Under the pieces are notes generated by a model that did no database searches, was not told the DNA's origin, and saw only the letters and a program-made list of their open reading frames with translations. A program made the position numbers and the translations under genes. A stretch of DNA of 64,000 bases from Sphingopyxis indica (lineage in GTDB: Bacteria; Pseudomonadota; Alphaproteobacteria; Sphingomonadales; Sphingomonadaceae): positions 62,001 to 126,000 of the forward strand of contig NZ_FZPA01000005.1 in the NCBI RefSeq assembly GCF_900188185.1, read 5' to 3'. Below, in pieces: positions 40,585 to 48,803 of the stretch (position 1 is the first letter of the stretch; each line of letters begins with the position of its first letter).

Positions 40585-42984
40585 TCAGAAATCGAAGCGA
40601 AGGCTCACGCCATATTCGGCGGGGTTGCCAAGAAACCCATCCTTGCTGCCGCTCTGGGCCACCGAGTTGAAGTTGATCAGGGCATAGCCCTTGTCGGTAC
40701 AGTTGCGGCAAAAGGCCGATATTTCGAACTTGTCGTCGATTCGGATACCCGCCGACAGGCCAAGCAGCGAGTATCCGGGCAGCATCACAGGCTCGCCGTC
40801 GGAGCCGACGCGCGTACCGCCGAAAAACTTGCTCGTGAAGTAGAAGTTGGGCTGAAAGAAGACATCGACGTTGCTCGAAACCGGGCGATCGATGCTTGCC
40901 GTCAGCGCGCCGCTCCAGCGCGAAGCACCGCCCAGCGGCTGTCCCGCCAACGGAGGTTCCCCGGACAGGACCGAAGGCACGTCCTTGCCATAGTCCGAAT
41001 CGAGGAAATTCAGATTCCCGCCGACACGGATGCCGTCCGCGACCCGCAGCCCCGCTTCCAGCTCGACGCCGCGTGTTCGCGCCGATCCCGCGTTGGAAAG
41101 GAAGAAGCCGGTTCCGGTGAAGGTGTTGAGCTGCAGGTCGGTATAACGCGCCTGGAAAAGCGTAAGGTTCAGCGTCAACCGGCGATCGAACCATTGCGAC
41201 CGCACGCCCAGTTCATAGGAGTTCACCGTTTCCGGCTTGAATCGCGGATCTTTGACATCGCATCGATAGATCGTGCCAAGGCCGGGGACGACCATCGCGA
41301 CCTGTCCCGAGGCCGAGCAATCCGGGTTGCGCGAATAGACCGGGCCGGCCGCATCGCGTCCGAGAGCGAAGCCGCCGGCCTTGTACCCGCGCGAATAGCT
41401 GACATAGGTCATGACGTCGGGCGTCCAGCGATAATCGAGGACGGCGGTGCCGGAGAAGGCATCTTCGGACAGAGTCAGGTCATAGGGGTTGGACGGCGCG
41501 CCCACAGGGACGAAACCGGCATAGGGCAGGTTCGCTGTCGGGCCGTTGAAATAGGGATTTGCGACCGCGGCTTTGTCTTCCTTGGTCCAGCGAAGCCCGG
41601 CGGTGAAGTGCAGGCCGTCGGCGATTTCGAAGATATTGTGCGTGAAGAGCGCATAGCTTTTGGCATCTTGCTGAGCGCGGGTGCCATTGCTGTCCTGTAG
41701 CGCCGGATAGAGCCCGCGAAGCGCCGGATTCAAGAAGCCGAAATAGGGGTTGGCATCGACGCCCGTGTCGATGCTTTCGCCATAATCGATCTTCTCGGAC
41801 GAGAAATAACCGCCGAACAGCCAGTCGAGCCTGTCGCCGAACGCACTCCCCTGAAGGCGCAGCTCCTGTGAAAAGACACGCAGCTTGAAGTCGATTTTCT
41901 GATTGAAAATTTCCGCGCCCGAGAAGTCGACGTCATTGTCGGTGAAATCGGTGAACTTGCGATAGGAGGAGATCGAGGTCAGCGTCGCGCCGCCAAGCCC
42001 CGCATTGAGCTGCAAATAGATGCCGCGGTCCTTGTTCGTGTTGACCACCGGCCCATTGACCGACGTCTCGTAGGAAAAGGGATCGGGCACCACCGGGTAG
42101 CTATTGCCGTGCATCGCTGCGAGGTCGGCCAGGAACGCGACGTAGGGCGCATTGGCGCCATTGACCTGGGCATTGGTCAACCGCACCGACTGGCAACAGC
42201 GTTCGTCGGATTCCGAATAGTCGAGACCGACCAGGGCCTCCACATCCTCGCCCAACTGAAAGAGCAGTTTGCCCGCGATGGTGAAACGGTCGCGATTGTT
42301 ATAGGTCGTATCGGCCAGCGGGTCTTTGATAAAGCCGTCGCGCTTGTGATAGCCGAAGCTCAGGCGCATCCCGACTTTCTCGGGCGCGAGCGGCAAATTC
42401 ACGGCGCCGCGGAAGCGCACGAGATTGCGATTGCCGACGGTCCCTTCGGCATAGCCCTCGATATCGGTGAGATCGGGTTTGCGCGTCGTCACTTCGATAA
42501 CGCCGGCCGTGGTGTTCTTTCCGTAGAGCGTCCCTTGCGGTCCGCGCAACACCTCGACGCTTTCGACATCCACGAAGTCGCCAAGCCCGGCACCGGACCG
42601 GGAACGGTAGATGCCGTCGACCGAGAAGCCGACCGCCGCTTCGAGGCCCGCGTCATTGCCCGAAGTGCCGACTCCGCGCAGCTGGATCGACGTCGACGTC
42701 GCCGGACGGTTCGCGGTCTGCGTCCGCAAACCGGGTGTCGCGGTCTGAAGGTCGGTGACGCTGGTAATGCGGGCCTCTTCGAGCGATTCACCGCTGACCG
42801 CCGTCACCGCGAGCGGGACGTTCTGCAGCGATTGCGCGCGCCGCTGCGCCGTCACGATAATTTCCGAGTCACCATGGGTGCTGGCGGTGGATTCATCCGC
42901 ATGTTCGGCGTCTTCCGCCGCCATCGCTACCATCGGAATCGCCAGAGCGGCCATCGCCGCAGACGTGAGAACAAGCCTCTTCAT
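40585..42984 (-). CDS. TonB-dependent outer-membrane receptor
   Basis: This is 799 residues with a signal peptide (ending VAMAAE). Then come EIIVTAQRRAQSLQ (TonB box region), the plug (VPLAVTAV, VESVEVLRGPQGTLYGKNTTAGVIEVTT) and a long barrel ending GVSLRFDF. AAGGGGA stands before the ATG. It belongs to the catabolic type and is likely the outer-membrane entry for the substrate of the acyl-CoA island, since two copies of the island's operator lie 82-119 bp upstream. A signal inverted repeat ends its transcript at 40500. Confidence 0.93.
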   Translation of the reverse strand: MKRLVLTSAAMAALAIPMVAMAAEDAEHADESTASTHGDSEIIVTAQRRAQSLQNVPLAVTAVSGESLEEARITSVTDLQTATPGLRTQTANRPATSTSIQLRGVGTSGNDAGLEAAVGFSVDGIYRSRSGAGLGDFVDVESVEVLRGPQGTLYGKNTTAGVIEVTTRKPDLTDIEGYAEGTVGNRNLVRFRGAVNLPLAPEKVGMRLSFGYHKRDGFIKDPLADTTYNNRDRFTIAGKLLFQLGEDVEALVGLDYSESDERCCQSVRLTNAQVNGANAPYVAFLADLAAMHGNSYPVVPDPFSYETSVNGPVVNTNKDRGIYLQLNAGLGGATLTSISSYRKFTDFTDNDVDFSGAEIFNQKIDFKLRVFSQELRLQGSAFGDRLDWLFGGYFSSEKIDYGESIDTGVDANPYFGFLNPALRGLYPALQDSNGTRAQQDAKSYALFTHNIFEIADGLHFTAGLRWTKEDKAAVANPYFNGPTANLPYAGFVPVGAPSNPYDLTLSEDAFSGTAVLDYRWTPDVMTYVSYSRGYKAGGFALGRDAAGPVYSRNPDCSASGQVAMVVPGLGTIYRCDVKDPRFKPETVNSYELGVRSQWFDRRLTLNLTLFQARYTDLQLNTFTGTGFFLSNAGSARTRGVELEAGLRVADGIRVGGNLNFLDSDYGKDVPSVLSGEPPLAGQPLGGASRWSGALTASIDRPVSSNVDVFFQPNFYFTSKFFGGTRVGSDGEPVMLPGYSLLGLSAGIRIDDKFEISAFCRNCTDKGYALINFNSVAQSGSKDGFLGNPAEYGVSLRFDF

Positions 42985-43065
42985 GTGATTTCCCCTTCGA
43001 CATCCTCTCGGGGTGGCTCGCTCGCTCGGCATGGCCATCTCCCATGCGCAGAAGCAGCATATATT

Positions 43066-43103
43066 TGCCGATCAATCAAGATATATTTGTCGACTGATCA
43101 ACA
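43066..43103. promoter_or_regulatory. Two tandem copies of the regulon inverted repeat before the TonB receptor
   Basis: TGCCGA-N4-TCAAGA at 43066-43081 and TGTCGA-N4-TCAACA at 43088-43103, 22 bp apart. Both fit the TGTTGA-N4-TCAACA pattern found before other units of the island. In the rest of the gap 42985-43346 I see an AT-rich stretch near 43220-43260 and the terminator at 43255. Confidence 0.6.
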
Positions 43104-43254
43104 TATTTGTTGTCAGCCAATTCCTCGAAAACACCCAAGAAAACCTCAGTATTGCGTTTCCTTTTGCAACCCCTTCGCCGACGTTTCCGCATCGCTTTCC
43201 GCACGCGATGACGCGGCGAATAAATATTTGTTTTATAATCAGTCAATTTATCTG

Positions 43255-43293
43255 ACAAAAGAGCGGCCCCGCCAGAGAGGATGGCGGGGCCGC
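43255..43293 (-). terminator. Rho-independent terminator of the DUF35-thiolase-hydratase-SDR unit
   Basis: Perfect 12-bp arms GCGGCCCCGCCA and TGGCGGGGCCGC surround a 7-nt loop (43263-43293). On the minus strand TCTTTTGT follows directly, so it terminates transcription running leftward from the SDR gene (ends at 43347). Confidence 0.85.
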
Positions 43294-43346
43294 ATTGGAG
43301 GAGCCAAAGGCTCCGCCCCCGGAGGCCAAAGAGGATTGCGATGTCG

Positions 43347-44231
43347 TCAGGACATCCCGCCCGACGCCCCTCCGCTCGCCGAAACAACCTGTCCGGTGAC
43401 ATAGTCGGAAAGCGGCGAGCACAGGAAATAGACGGCGCCGGCCGCTTCCGTGATGTGGCCTGCACGTCCGAGCGGAATTTGCTTGAACGGGCGAGGCTTA
43501 TAGATCTCGTCGCGCGAATATTCGCGGCCAGGATCGACCGTCACGCCCCGCTTCGCGAGCGTCTTGTGCGGCACGCCCATCTGCACCTCTCGGCCGCCGA
43601 CGGTAATGCGGTTCTGCTCGCCCTGAGGGAGTCCGAACCGGGTCTGGATGATCCCGAATGCGGCGGCGTTGACGTTGATCTTGTGCGGACCCCATTCCTT
43701 GGCGAGCGCCTTGGTCAGCCCGATTACGCCAGCCTTGGCGGCCGAATAGTTGGCGGCCCCGATATTGCCGAAGGATGCCGCCAGCGACGACACGTTGACG
43801 ACCTTGCGCATCACTTCGACGCCGGCGGCGGCGTCGGCCGCGGCGGCGGCGAACAGGTGCGGCGCGGCGGCGCGCAGGATCCGGAACGGCACGGTGACGT
43901 GGATATCGAGCATGGCCTGCCACTGTTCGTCGGTCATCTTGTGCAACATCGAATCCCAGTGAAAACCGGCATTGTTCACGATGATGTCAAGTCCCCCGAA
44001 CCCCTCCACCGCAGCGTCGACGGCGGCACCCGGGACCGCAGGGTCGAGGAGGTCGCCGGTAAAGGTGGTAACCGCATCGCCCAGCTCGCTCTTGACCGCC
44101 GCCGCGGCTGCCTCATCGAGATCAACGACCAATATTCTGGCGCCTTCGCTGGCCAGTTTCTGGACGACGGCATAGCCGATACCCTGCGCGCCGCCTGTAA
44201 CCAGCGCCACCTTGTTGTCGAGCGTTCCCAT
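43347..44231 (-). CDS. Short-chain dehydrogenase/reductase
   Basis: This is 294 residues. Motifs: TGGAQGIG, NNAGFHWDS, VNVSSLAASFG with the catalytic Ser, and YSAAKAG with Tyr and Lys. About 40 extra residues before the last helix (QMGVPHKTLAKRGVTVDPGREYSRDEIYK) lengthen it beyond the usual 250. AGGGGA precedes the ATG, and the gene starts right after the hydratase stop (1-bp gap). It probably oxidises the 3-hydroxyacyl-CoA made by the hydratase, ahead of the thiolase-like enzyme. Confidence 0.88.
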   Translation of the reverse strand: MGTLDNKVALVTGGAQGIGYAVVQKLASEGARILVVDLDEAAAAAVKSELGDAVTTFTGDLLDPAVPGAAVDAAVEGFGGLDIIVNNAGFHWDSMLHKMTDEQWQAMLDIHVTVPFRILRAAAPHLFAAAAADAAAGVEVMRKVVNVSSLAASFGNIGAANYSAAKAGVIGLTKALAKEWGPHKINVNAAAFGIIQTRFGLPQGEQNRITVGGREVQMGVPHKTLAKRGVTVDPGREYSRDEIYKPRPFKQIPLGRAGHITEAAGAVYFLCSPLSDYVTGQVVSASGGASGGMS

Positions 44232-44232
44232 A

Positions 44233-45003
44233 TTATTTCCCCTGCCAAACCGGATCGCGCTTTTCCGCGAAGGCGCGCAATCCTTCCTGCATGTCTTCAG
44301 ACCTTCGAAGCGGCGCCACGATTTCGGCTTGCTTCTCCCAAGCCTCGGCGTCGGTCCATTGTTCCGCGGCACTGCGCGCCGCGATGGTCTTCGATGCCTG
44401 AACGGCCAGCGGCGCGTTGCGAACGATCAGCGCCGCATATTCCAGAGCGGCCTCGAGCGCCTGTCCTGGCTCGACCAGGTGGTTCACATAGCCGAGCCGC
44501 GCCATATCCTCGGCGGGCCGGGGCTCGGCGGTGACGATCATCTCCATCGCGACCTGGTGGGGAATGCGCCGCGGCAGCCGGAAGCAGCCGCCGCCGACGG
44601 CGACTAGTCCGCGCTTGGCTTCGGAAAGCCCGAAAACGGCGGCGCGGGACGCAACGATGATGTCGCAACAGAGCGTGAGCTCCATTCCGCCTGCGAGCGC
44701 CTGCCCTTCGACCGCGGCGATAAGTGGCTTCAACGGCGGTTGGCCCATGATACCAAAGCCGCCACGCTTGCGCGTCACCGCCCGCTCCCCCTTTGCCGCG
44801 GCAATCAGGTCCTGCCCGGCCGAAAAGGTCGGCCCTTCGGCGACGATGATCGCAGCGCGCAAAGCGGGATTGGCGTCATAATCGTCGATGATCGATTCCA
44901 TCTTCTCCGCCATCCCCTTGTTGAAGGCGTTGCGCGCTTCGGGGCGGTTGAGGCGGATGATGAGAATGTGCCCGCGCACCTCGGTCTGAATATATTCGGT
45001 CAT
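44233..45003 (-). CDS. Enoyl-CoA hydratase/isomerase (crotonase family)
   Basis: This is 256 residues. The oxyanion loops EGPTFSAGQDL and EGQALAGGMELTLCCDIIVASRAAVFGLSEAKRGLVAVGG are characteristic. GAGGAAAGG precedes the ATG. It lies between the SDR and thiolase-like genes in a minus-strand unit that starts with DUF35. It should hydrate an enoyl-CoA (or isomerise its double bond) in the beta-oxidation of the island's substrate. Confidence 0.9.
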   Translation of the reverse strand: MTEYIQTEVRGHILIIRLNRPEARNAFNKGMAEKMESIIDDYDANPALRAAIIVAEGPTFSAGQDLIAAAKGERAVTRKRGGFGIMGQPPLKPLIAAVEGQALAGGMELTLCCDIIVASRAAVFGLSEAKRGLVAVGGGCFRLPRRIPHQVAMEMIVTAEPRPAEDMARLGYVNHLVEPGQALEAALEYAALIVRNAPLAVQASKTIAARSAAEQWTDAEAWEKQAEIVAPLRRSEDMQEGLRAFAEKRDPVWQGK

Positions 45004-45031
45004 ATCGCCTTTCCTCTCTCGATCGCGGGGC

Positions 45032-46174
45032 CTAGCGGGTCAGAACGTGGACGTAACAAACGGCTCCGACGCCAACCATGTGCGCGAGCCCCGCCTTCGC
45101 CGCCGGCTGTTGGCGCGCGCCCGCTTCGCCGCGCAGTTGCCGGACGATCTCACCGATCTGTCCGATTCCGGTCGGGCCGATCGGATGCCCCATCGCGATG
45201 AGCCCGCCCGACGGGCTGATCGCGCACTGACCGCCGATGTTCCACGCACCCTCCTTGAGCATCGGGACGAACCGGCCCGGTGGGCATATGCCGGTGGCCT
45301 CCGCATAGAAGAGCTCCTCGATCGTGAAGGCGTCGTGGAGTTCGATGACGTCGAGGTCGCCGGGACCGAGCTGCGCCTCGCCGATCGCGCGCGCCATCGT
45401 TTCGATCGTTAGCGCGGTGTCGGGATTGAGATCATTGTCGGCCTTCTGGCTACCCGCAGCCGACGAAGCGACGCGGACGGCACGCCCCGGATCGAGGCCG
45501 AGCCGCTTGATGCCTGCTTCCGATACGACGATCACTGCGGCCGCGCCTTCGCCGACGGGAGTGCATTGGAGCGCCGTGAGATTGCCGGAAATCGCCTTGC
45601 CGCCGAGCACCTCTTCAAGCGTGCGCTCCTTCTGGCGCTGTGCATTGGGATTCTTGGCGCCATTGGCGTGATTCTTGACCGCGACGAGCGCGATGTCTTC
45701 GGGAGCGATTCGGTGCTTGCGCGAATATTCGTCGGTCAGCAGCGCGAAATGGGTAAAGGGCGCGATCGCATCCTCGGCAAGGTTCGGAATCCCGGTGGGC
45801 GAGCGGAAGATGCCTGACTTGGGCGGCTTGTCGACACCGACCGCCAGCGCGACGTCACTGATTCCCGATGCCACCTCGATGCAGGCGTGGCGGAACGCCG
45901 CCGACCCCGAAGCCGACGCATTTTCGATATGGATGATCGGCGATCCGAGCGCGCCCAGATGCCGCAGCATCGGACGGCCGACCGCCATTCCGAGCAGCGC
46001 GTTGGCGACATAAGAGGATTCAACGGCCTCCCAATCGATGCGGGCATCGGCGAGGGCTTCGCGAATGGCGCGCAGCCCCAGCGCGACATAGCTGGTGTCC
46101 GACGCATATTGATAGGGGTGAAAGCCGATCCCGACGACATAGACGGGGACGAGATCGCTGATGAGGCGGGCCAT
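45032..46174 (-). CDS. SCP-x/Ltp2-type thiolase-fold protein lacking the nucleophilic cysteine
   Basis: This is 380 residues with the thiolase fold of the sterol-carrier-protein-x branch (ELHDAFTIEELFYAEATGI, SPSGGLIAMGHPIGPTGIGQIGE with its catalytic His). At the position of the nucleophile (NCATGS in human SCP2 thiolase) it reads ASASGS, so Ser87 replaces Cys. Steroid side-chain aldolases of the Ltp2 type are cysteine-less, thiolase-fold enzymes that work with a DUF35 partner, and a DUF35 gene ends 2 bp upstream of this one. So a retro-aldol or other non-thiolytic cleavage is more likely than classic thiolysis. Confidence 0.88.
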   Translation of the reverse strand: MARLISDLVPVYVVGIGFHPYQYASDTSYVALGLRAIREALADARIDWEAVESSYVANALLGMAVGRPMLRHLGALGSPIIHIENASASGSAAFRHACIEVASGISDVALAVGVDKPPKSGIFRSPTGIPNLAEDAIAPFTHFALLTDEYSRKHRIAPEDIALVAVKNHANGAKNPNAQRQKERTLEEVLGGKAISGNLTALQCTPVGEGAAAVIVVSEAGIKRLGLDPGRAVRVASSAAGSQKADNDLNPDTALTIETMARAIGEAQLGPGDLDVIELHDAFTIEELFYAEATGICPPGRFVPMLKEGAWNIGGQCAISPSGGLIAMGHPIGPTGIGQIGEIVRQLRGEAGARQQPAAKAGLAHMVGVGAVCYVHVLTR

Positions 46175-46176
46175 GA

Positions 46177-46590
46177 TCAGGGCCTCCCCGTTTCCGGAGC
46201 GAAGCGGAGGTCGAACGGCCCCTTGTCGGGCCGGGTCTCTTCAACGAGGCGGCTGGTCATGACGGTCCCCGGCGCCAGATCGGCGTCTGCGGGGACTTCG
46301 AGGATCGAGCGCACGACGGCACCGTCGTCGGTTGCGATCGAACCCACGACATAGGGCGCCGGGCGACGTGGATTCATCGAGACATGAACCTCGGCGCTCG
46401 CCACCAACCGGCCGCGCCCGCCAATCAACCAGGGTTCGAGTTCCTCCGAGCCGCAGCGCTCGCAGCCATAATGCTGCATCGGGAAGAAGATATATCCGCA
46501 GGCCTTGCAGCGGCCGCCGTTCAGTGCGGGATGGTCCGGCAGCGCACCGGTGCCTTGCGCCGCAAAGAGCGCGGCGGCCTGATCGTCCAT
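46177..46590 (-). CDS. DUF35/OB-fold acyl-CoA-associated protein with zinc ribbon
   Basis: This is 137 residues. An N-terminal rubredoxin-like zinc ribbon (Cys28, Cys31, Cys43, Cys46 in GGRCKACG and YGCERCGS) is followed by an OB-fold domain (GRGRLVASAEVHVSMNP, PYVVGSIATDDG). GGAGG lies 5 nt before the ATG at 46590. DUF35 proteins partner with thiolase-fold enzymes or MaoC hydratases. The gap to the thiolase-like gene is 2 bp. It is the first gene of the unit and lies opposite the acyl-CoA synthetase gene, with an operator between. Confidence 0.9.
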   Translation of the reverse strand: MDDQAAALFAAQGTGALPDHPALNGGRCKACGYIFFPMQHYGCERCGSEELEPWLIGGRGRLVASAEVHVSMNPRRPAPYVVGSIATDDGAVVRSILEVPADADLAPGTVMTSRLVEETRPDKGPFDLRFAPETGRP

Positions 46591-46649
46591 GGCATCCTCC
46601 ATTATTTTGACGCCTGTCTTGCACCGGCCATACCCGCATGCAAGACATT

Positions 46650-46665
46650 TGTTGATCCGTTGACA
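46650..46665. promoter_or_regulatory. Regulon inverted repeat between DUF35 and acyl-CoA synthetase genes
   Basis: TGTTGA-N4-TTGACA, inside the longer palindrome ATTTGT-N10-ACAAAT. It sits in the middle of the divergent promoter region 46591-46753 and could control both units. Confidence 0.6.
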
Positions 46666-46753
46666 AATATATTTCACACTGCCAAGACACGCCGCCTGAA
46701 ACGTGCCTGCCAAAGAGGCACAGCGGGGAGGTCAGTTGGAGAGGAAGAACGCC

Positions 46754-48328
46754 ATGTCGCAGGCCGCCGAGCAAGTGCCAGCCGCAGCTACAGCGCGCCC
46801 GGGTTCGGTCGAACATTGGGCGCTGACGCGACCATCGGTTGTCGCATTCGTCGAAGGCGATCGTTCGCTGACGTGGGGCGAACTCAACGATCACGCCGAT
46901 CGGCTCGCAGCGGCCCTCTCCGAACGCGGGATCAAGGCGGGCGATGTCGTCGGGGTGCGAACCCAGATTCGAATCGAATGGCCCGTCATCGATGCCGCGC
47001 TGGCCAAGCTAGGCGCTGCCGTGCTCGGCATGAACTGGCGGCTGACCCCCGCCGAAGTCGAATATGTGCTCGGAAACAGCGGTGCGGCCGGATTGATATG
47101 CGACGATGCGGACCCTGCGCCGCTGCTGCCGGCGCTCGCGCGATGCCAACCCAAGGTCCAGATCAGCATCGATACCGCCGCTTCCGGTTTCACAAGCTGG
47201 CAGGACGCGCTCTCGCTCCCTGCTGAACCGCGCTTCTCGCGGCAGCCGGCCGGGCTCGTGATCTATACGTCGGGAACCACGGGCTTGCCGAAAGGCGTCG
47301 GTCAAAATCGCGTCGCGCCGGCCGACATGCAGCGCGTGGCCGAATATTATGCGAGCATCGCGGCTCGCTCGCCGCGCGGGATCGATGACGTCATCCTTTG
47401 CACCATGCCCTTTTCGCACGGCGCCGGTCCGGGGCTCGTCCGCGGCGGCGTGAACGCGGGTGCGACCATGATTCTGCAGCGGCGCTTCGATCCCGTCGAA
47501 GTGCTCGAACTGATCCAGACATATCGCGTCACCATCTGGACCGGCGTTCCGACGATGCTGAAGCGCATCGCCGCGCTCGGCGACGACGTGATGACGCATT
47601 ATGACCTGTCGTCGATGCGCGCGCTCCACACGGGCGCCGCGCCGGTGCCGCCCTCGCTCAAGCAATGGGCGCGTGCGCATTTCGGCGAGACGCTTCACGA
47701 AGCCTATGGCGCGACCGAAGTCGGGATGATCGCGCACCTTACGCCGGACATGCAGAAGGTCCGTCCCGCCTCGTCGGGCTATCCCTATCGCCATGTCGAG
47801 GTGAGCGTGCGCGACGATAAAGGCAGGCCGCTCCCGACGGGCGAAGCGGGCGAGCTCTGGATCCGCACGCCGGTCACGATCAAAAACTATCTCAACGCGC
47901 CGGGCCTTGGCCCCGACACGCTAGACCCCGACGGTTTCTTCCGCGTCGGCGATGTCGGCTATGTCGATGAAGAAGGCTATATCTTCATCACCGACCGAAT
48001 AAAGGACATGATCATTTCGGGCGGGGTCAACATCTATCCTGCCGAAATCGAAGCGGTGCTCATCCGGCACCCGGCGATCCAGGACGTCGCGGTTATCGGT
48101 ATTCCCGACGATGAGTTCGGCGAGTCGGTGAAAGCGTTCGTCGAGCTCAAGCCCGGCGCGACGCTCGCCGACGGCGAACTTCGGGATTTCGCGCGCGGCG
48201 CGCTCGCATCCTACAAGCGGCCGAAATCGATCGACATCGTCGACGACCTGCCCCGCAACACGATGGGCAAGATATTGAAGCGCGAACTGCGCGAACCCTA
48301 TTGGAAGGATCGCGACCGCCAGGTGTGA
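46754..48328 (+). CDS. Acyl-CoA synthetase (AMP-forming)
   Basis: This is 524 residues. Motifs: IYTSGTTGLPKGVGQN, EAYGATEVGM, GFFRVGDVGYVDEEGYIFITDRIKDMIISGGVNIYPAEIE and the catalytic Lys in NTMGKILKREL. GGAGAGGAAG precedes the ATG. It is transcribed away from the DUF35 unit with a shared operator between, so it is probably induced together with it and performs the first (CoA activation) step of the pathway. It shares family and ending style (REPYWKD) with the enzyme at 35591 (RAPYWEG). Confidence 0.92.
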   Translation: MSQAAEQVPAAATARPGSVEHWALTRPSVVAFVEGDRSLTWGELNDHADRLAAALSERGIKAGDVVGVRTQIRIEWPVIDAALAKLGAAVLGMNWRLTPAEVEYVLGNSGAAGLICDDADPAPLLPALARCQPKVQISIDTAASGFTSWQDALSLPAEPRFSRQPAGLVIYTSGTTGLPKGVGQNRVAPADMQRVAEYYASIAARSPRGIDDVILCTMPFSHGAGPGLVRGGVNAGATMILQRRFDPVEVLELIQTYRVTIWTGVPTMLKRIAALGDDVMTHYDLSSMRALHTGAAPVPPSLKQWARAHFGETLHEAYGATEVGMIAHLTPDMQKVRPASSGYPYRHVEVSVRDDKGRPLPTGEAGELWIRTPVTIKNYLNAPGLGPDTLDPDGFFRVGDVGYVDEEGYIFITDRIKDMIISGGVNIYPAEIEAVLIRHPAIQDVAVIGIPDDEFGESVKAFVELKPGATLADGELRDFARGALASYKRPKSIDIVDDLPRNTMGKILKRELREPYWKDRDRQV

Positions 48329-48355
48329 TCGCGCCCCAGGTCGGCACCCGCCGCC

Positions 48356-48784
48356 CTAGTCGCCGGTGTCGGCGATCAGGCCCGCGCGCTCGATCGCGGC
48401 TTTGGCGCAGGCCTCGTCATTGTCCGACTGATCGCCGGTCACGCCGACCGCGCCGAGAAGCTTGCCGCCAGCGTCGCGGATGAGGACGCCGCCCGGCGCC
48501 GCGACGCATCCGTTCGGGAAAATGTCCGAAAGCGCGCCGATGAATGTCGGGCGTTCCTTAGCCATTCCGGCAAGGGTGCGGCCGCCGACGCCCAGCCCGA
48601 TGCAGCCCGATGCCTTCGCCATTGCGATTTGGGGGCGGTGGATCGAGGCTCGCTCGTCGCGAACCAGGCAGAGAATATGCCCGCCGGCATCGAGCACGAC
48701 GGCGCAAAGCGGCGCGAAGCCCCGACGGGCGCCTTCCGCCAGGACACCGTTGGCGATGCGGGTCGCGATTTCGAGAGTTATCAT
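48356..48784 (-). CDS. GlcG/HbpS-like heme-binding protein
   Basis: This is 142 residues covering one GlcG/HbpS domain (CAVVLDAGGHILCLVRDE, FPNGCVAAPGGVLIRDAGGKLLGAVGVTGDQSDNDEACAKAAI). AAGGAG precedes the ATG. Members bind heme or act as small sensors; the biochemical role is often unknown. It starts 19 bp after the DadA-like gene and lies in the same riboswitch-led transcript, so it may be a partner of the oxidase. Confidence 0.82.
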   Translation of the reverse strand: MITLEIATRIANGVLAEGARRGFAPLCAVVLDAGGHILCLVRDERASIHRPQIAMAKASGCIGLGVGGRTLAGMAKERPTFIGALSDIFPNGCVAAPGGVLIRDAGGKLLGAVGVTGDQSDNDEACAKAAIERAGLIADTGD

Positions 48785-48803
48785 GCCAATCTCCTTGTCG
48801 CCG

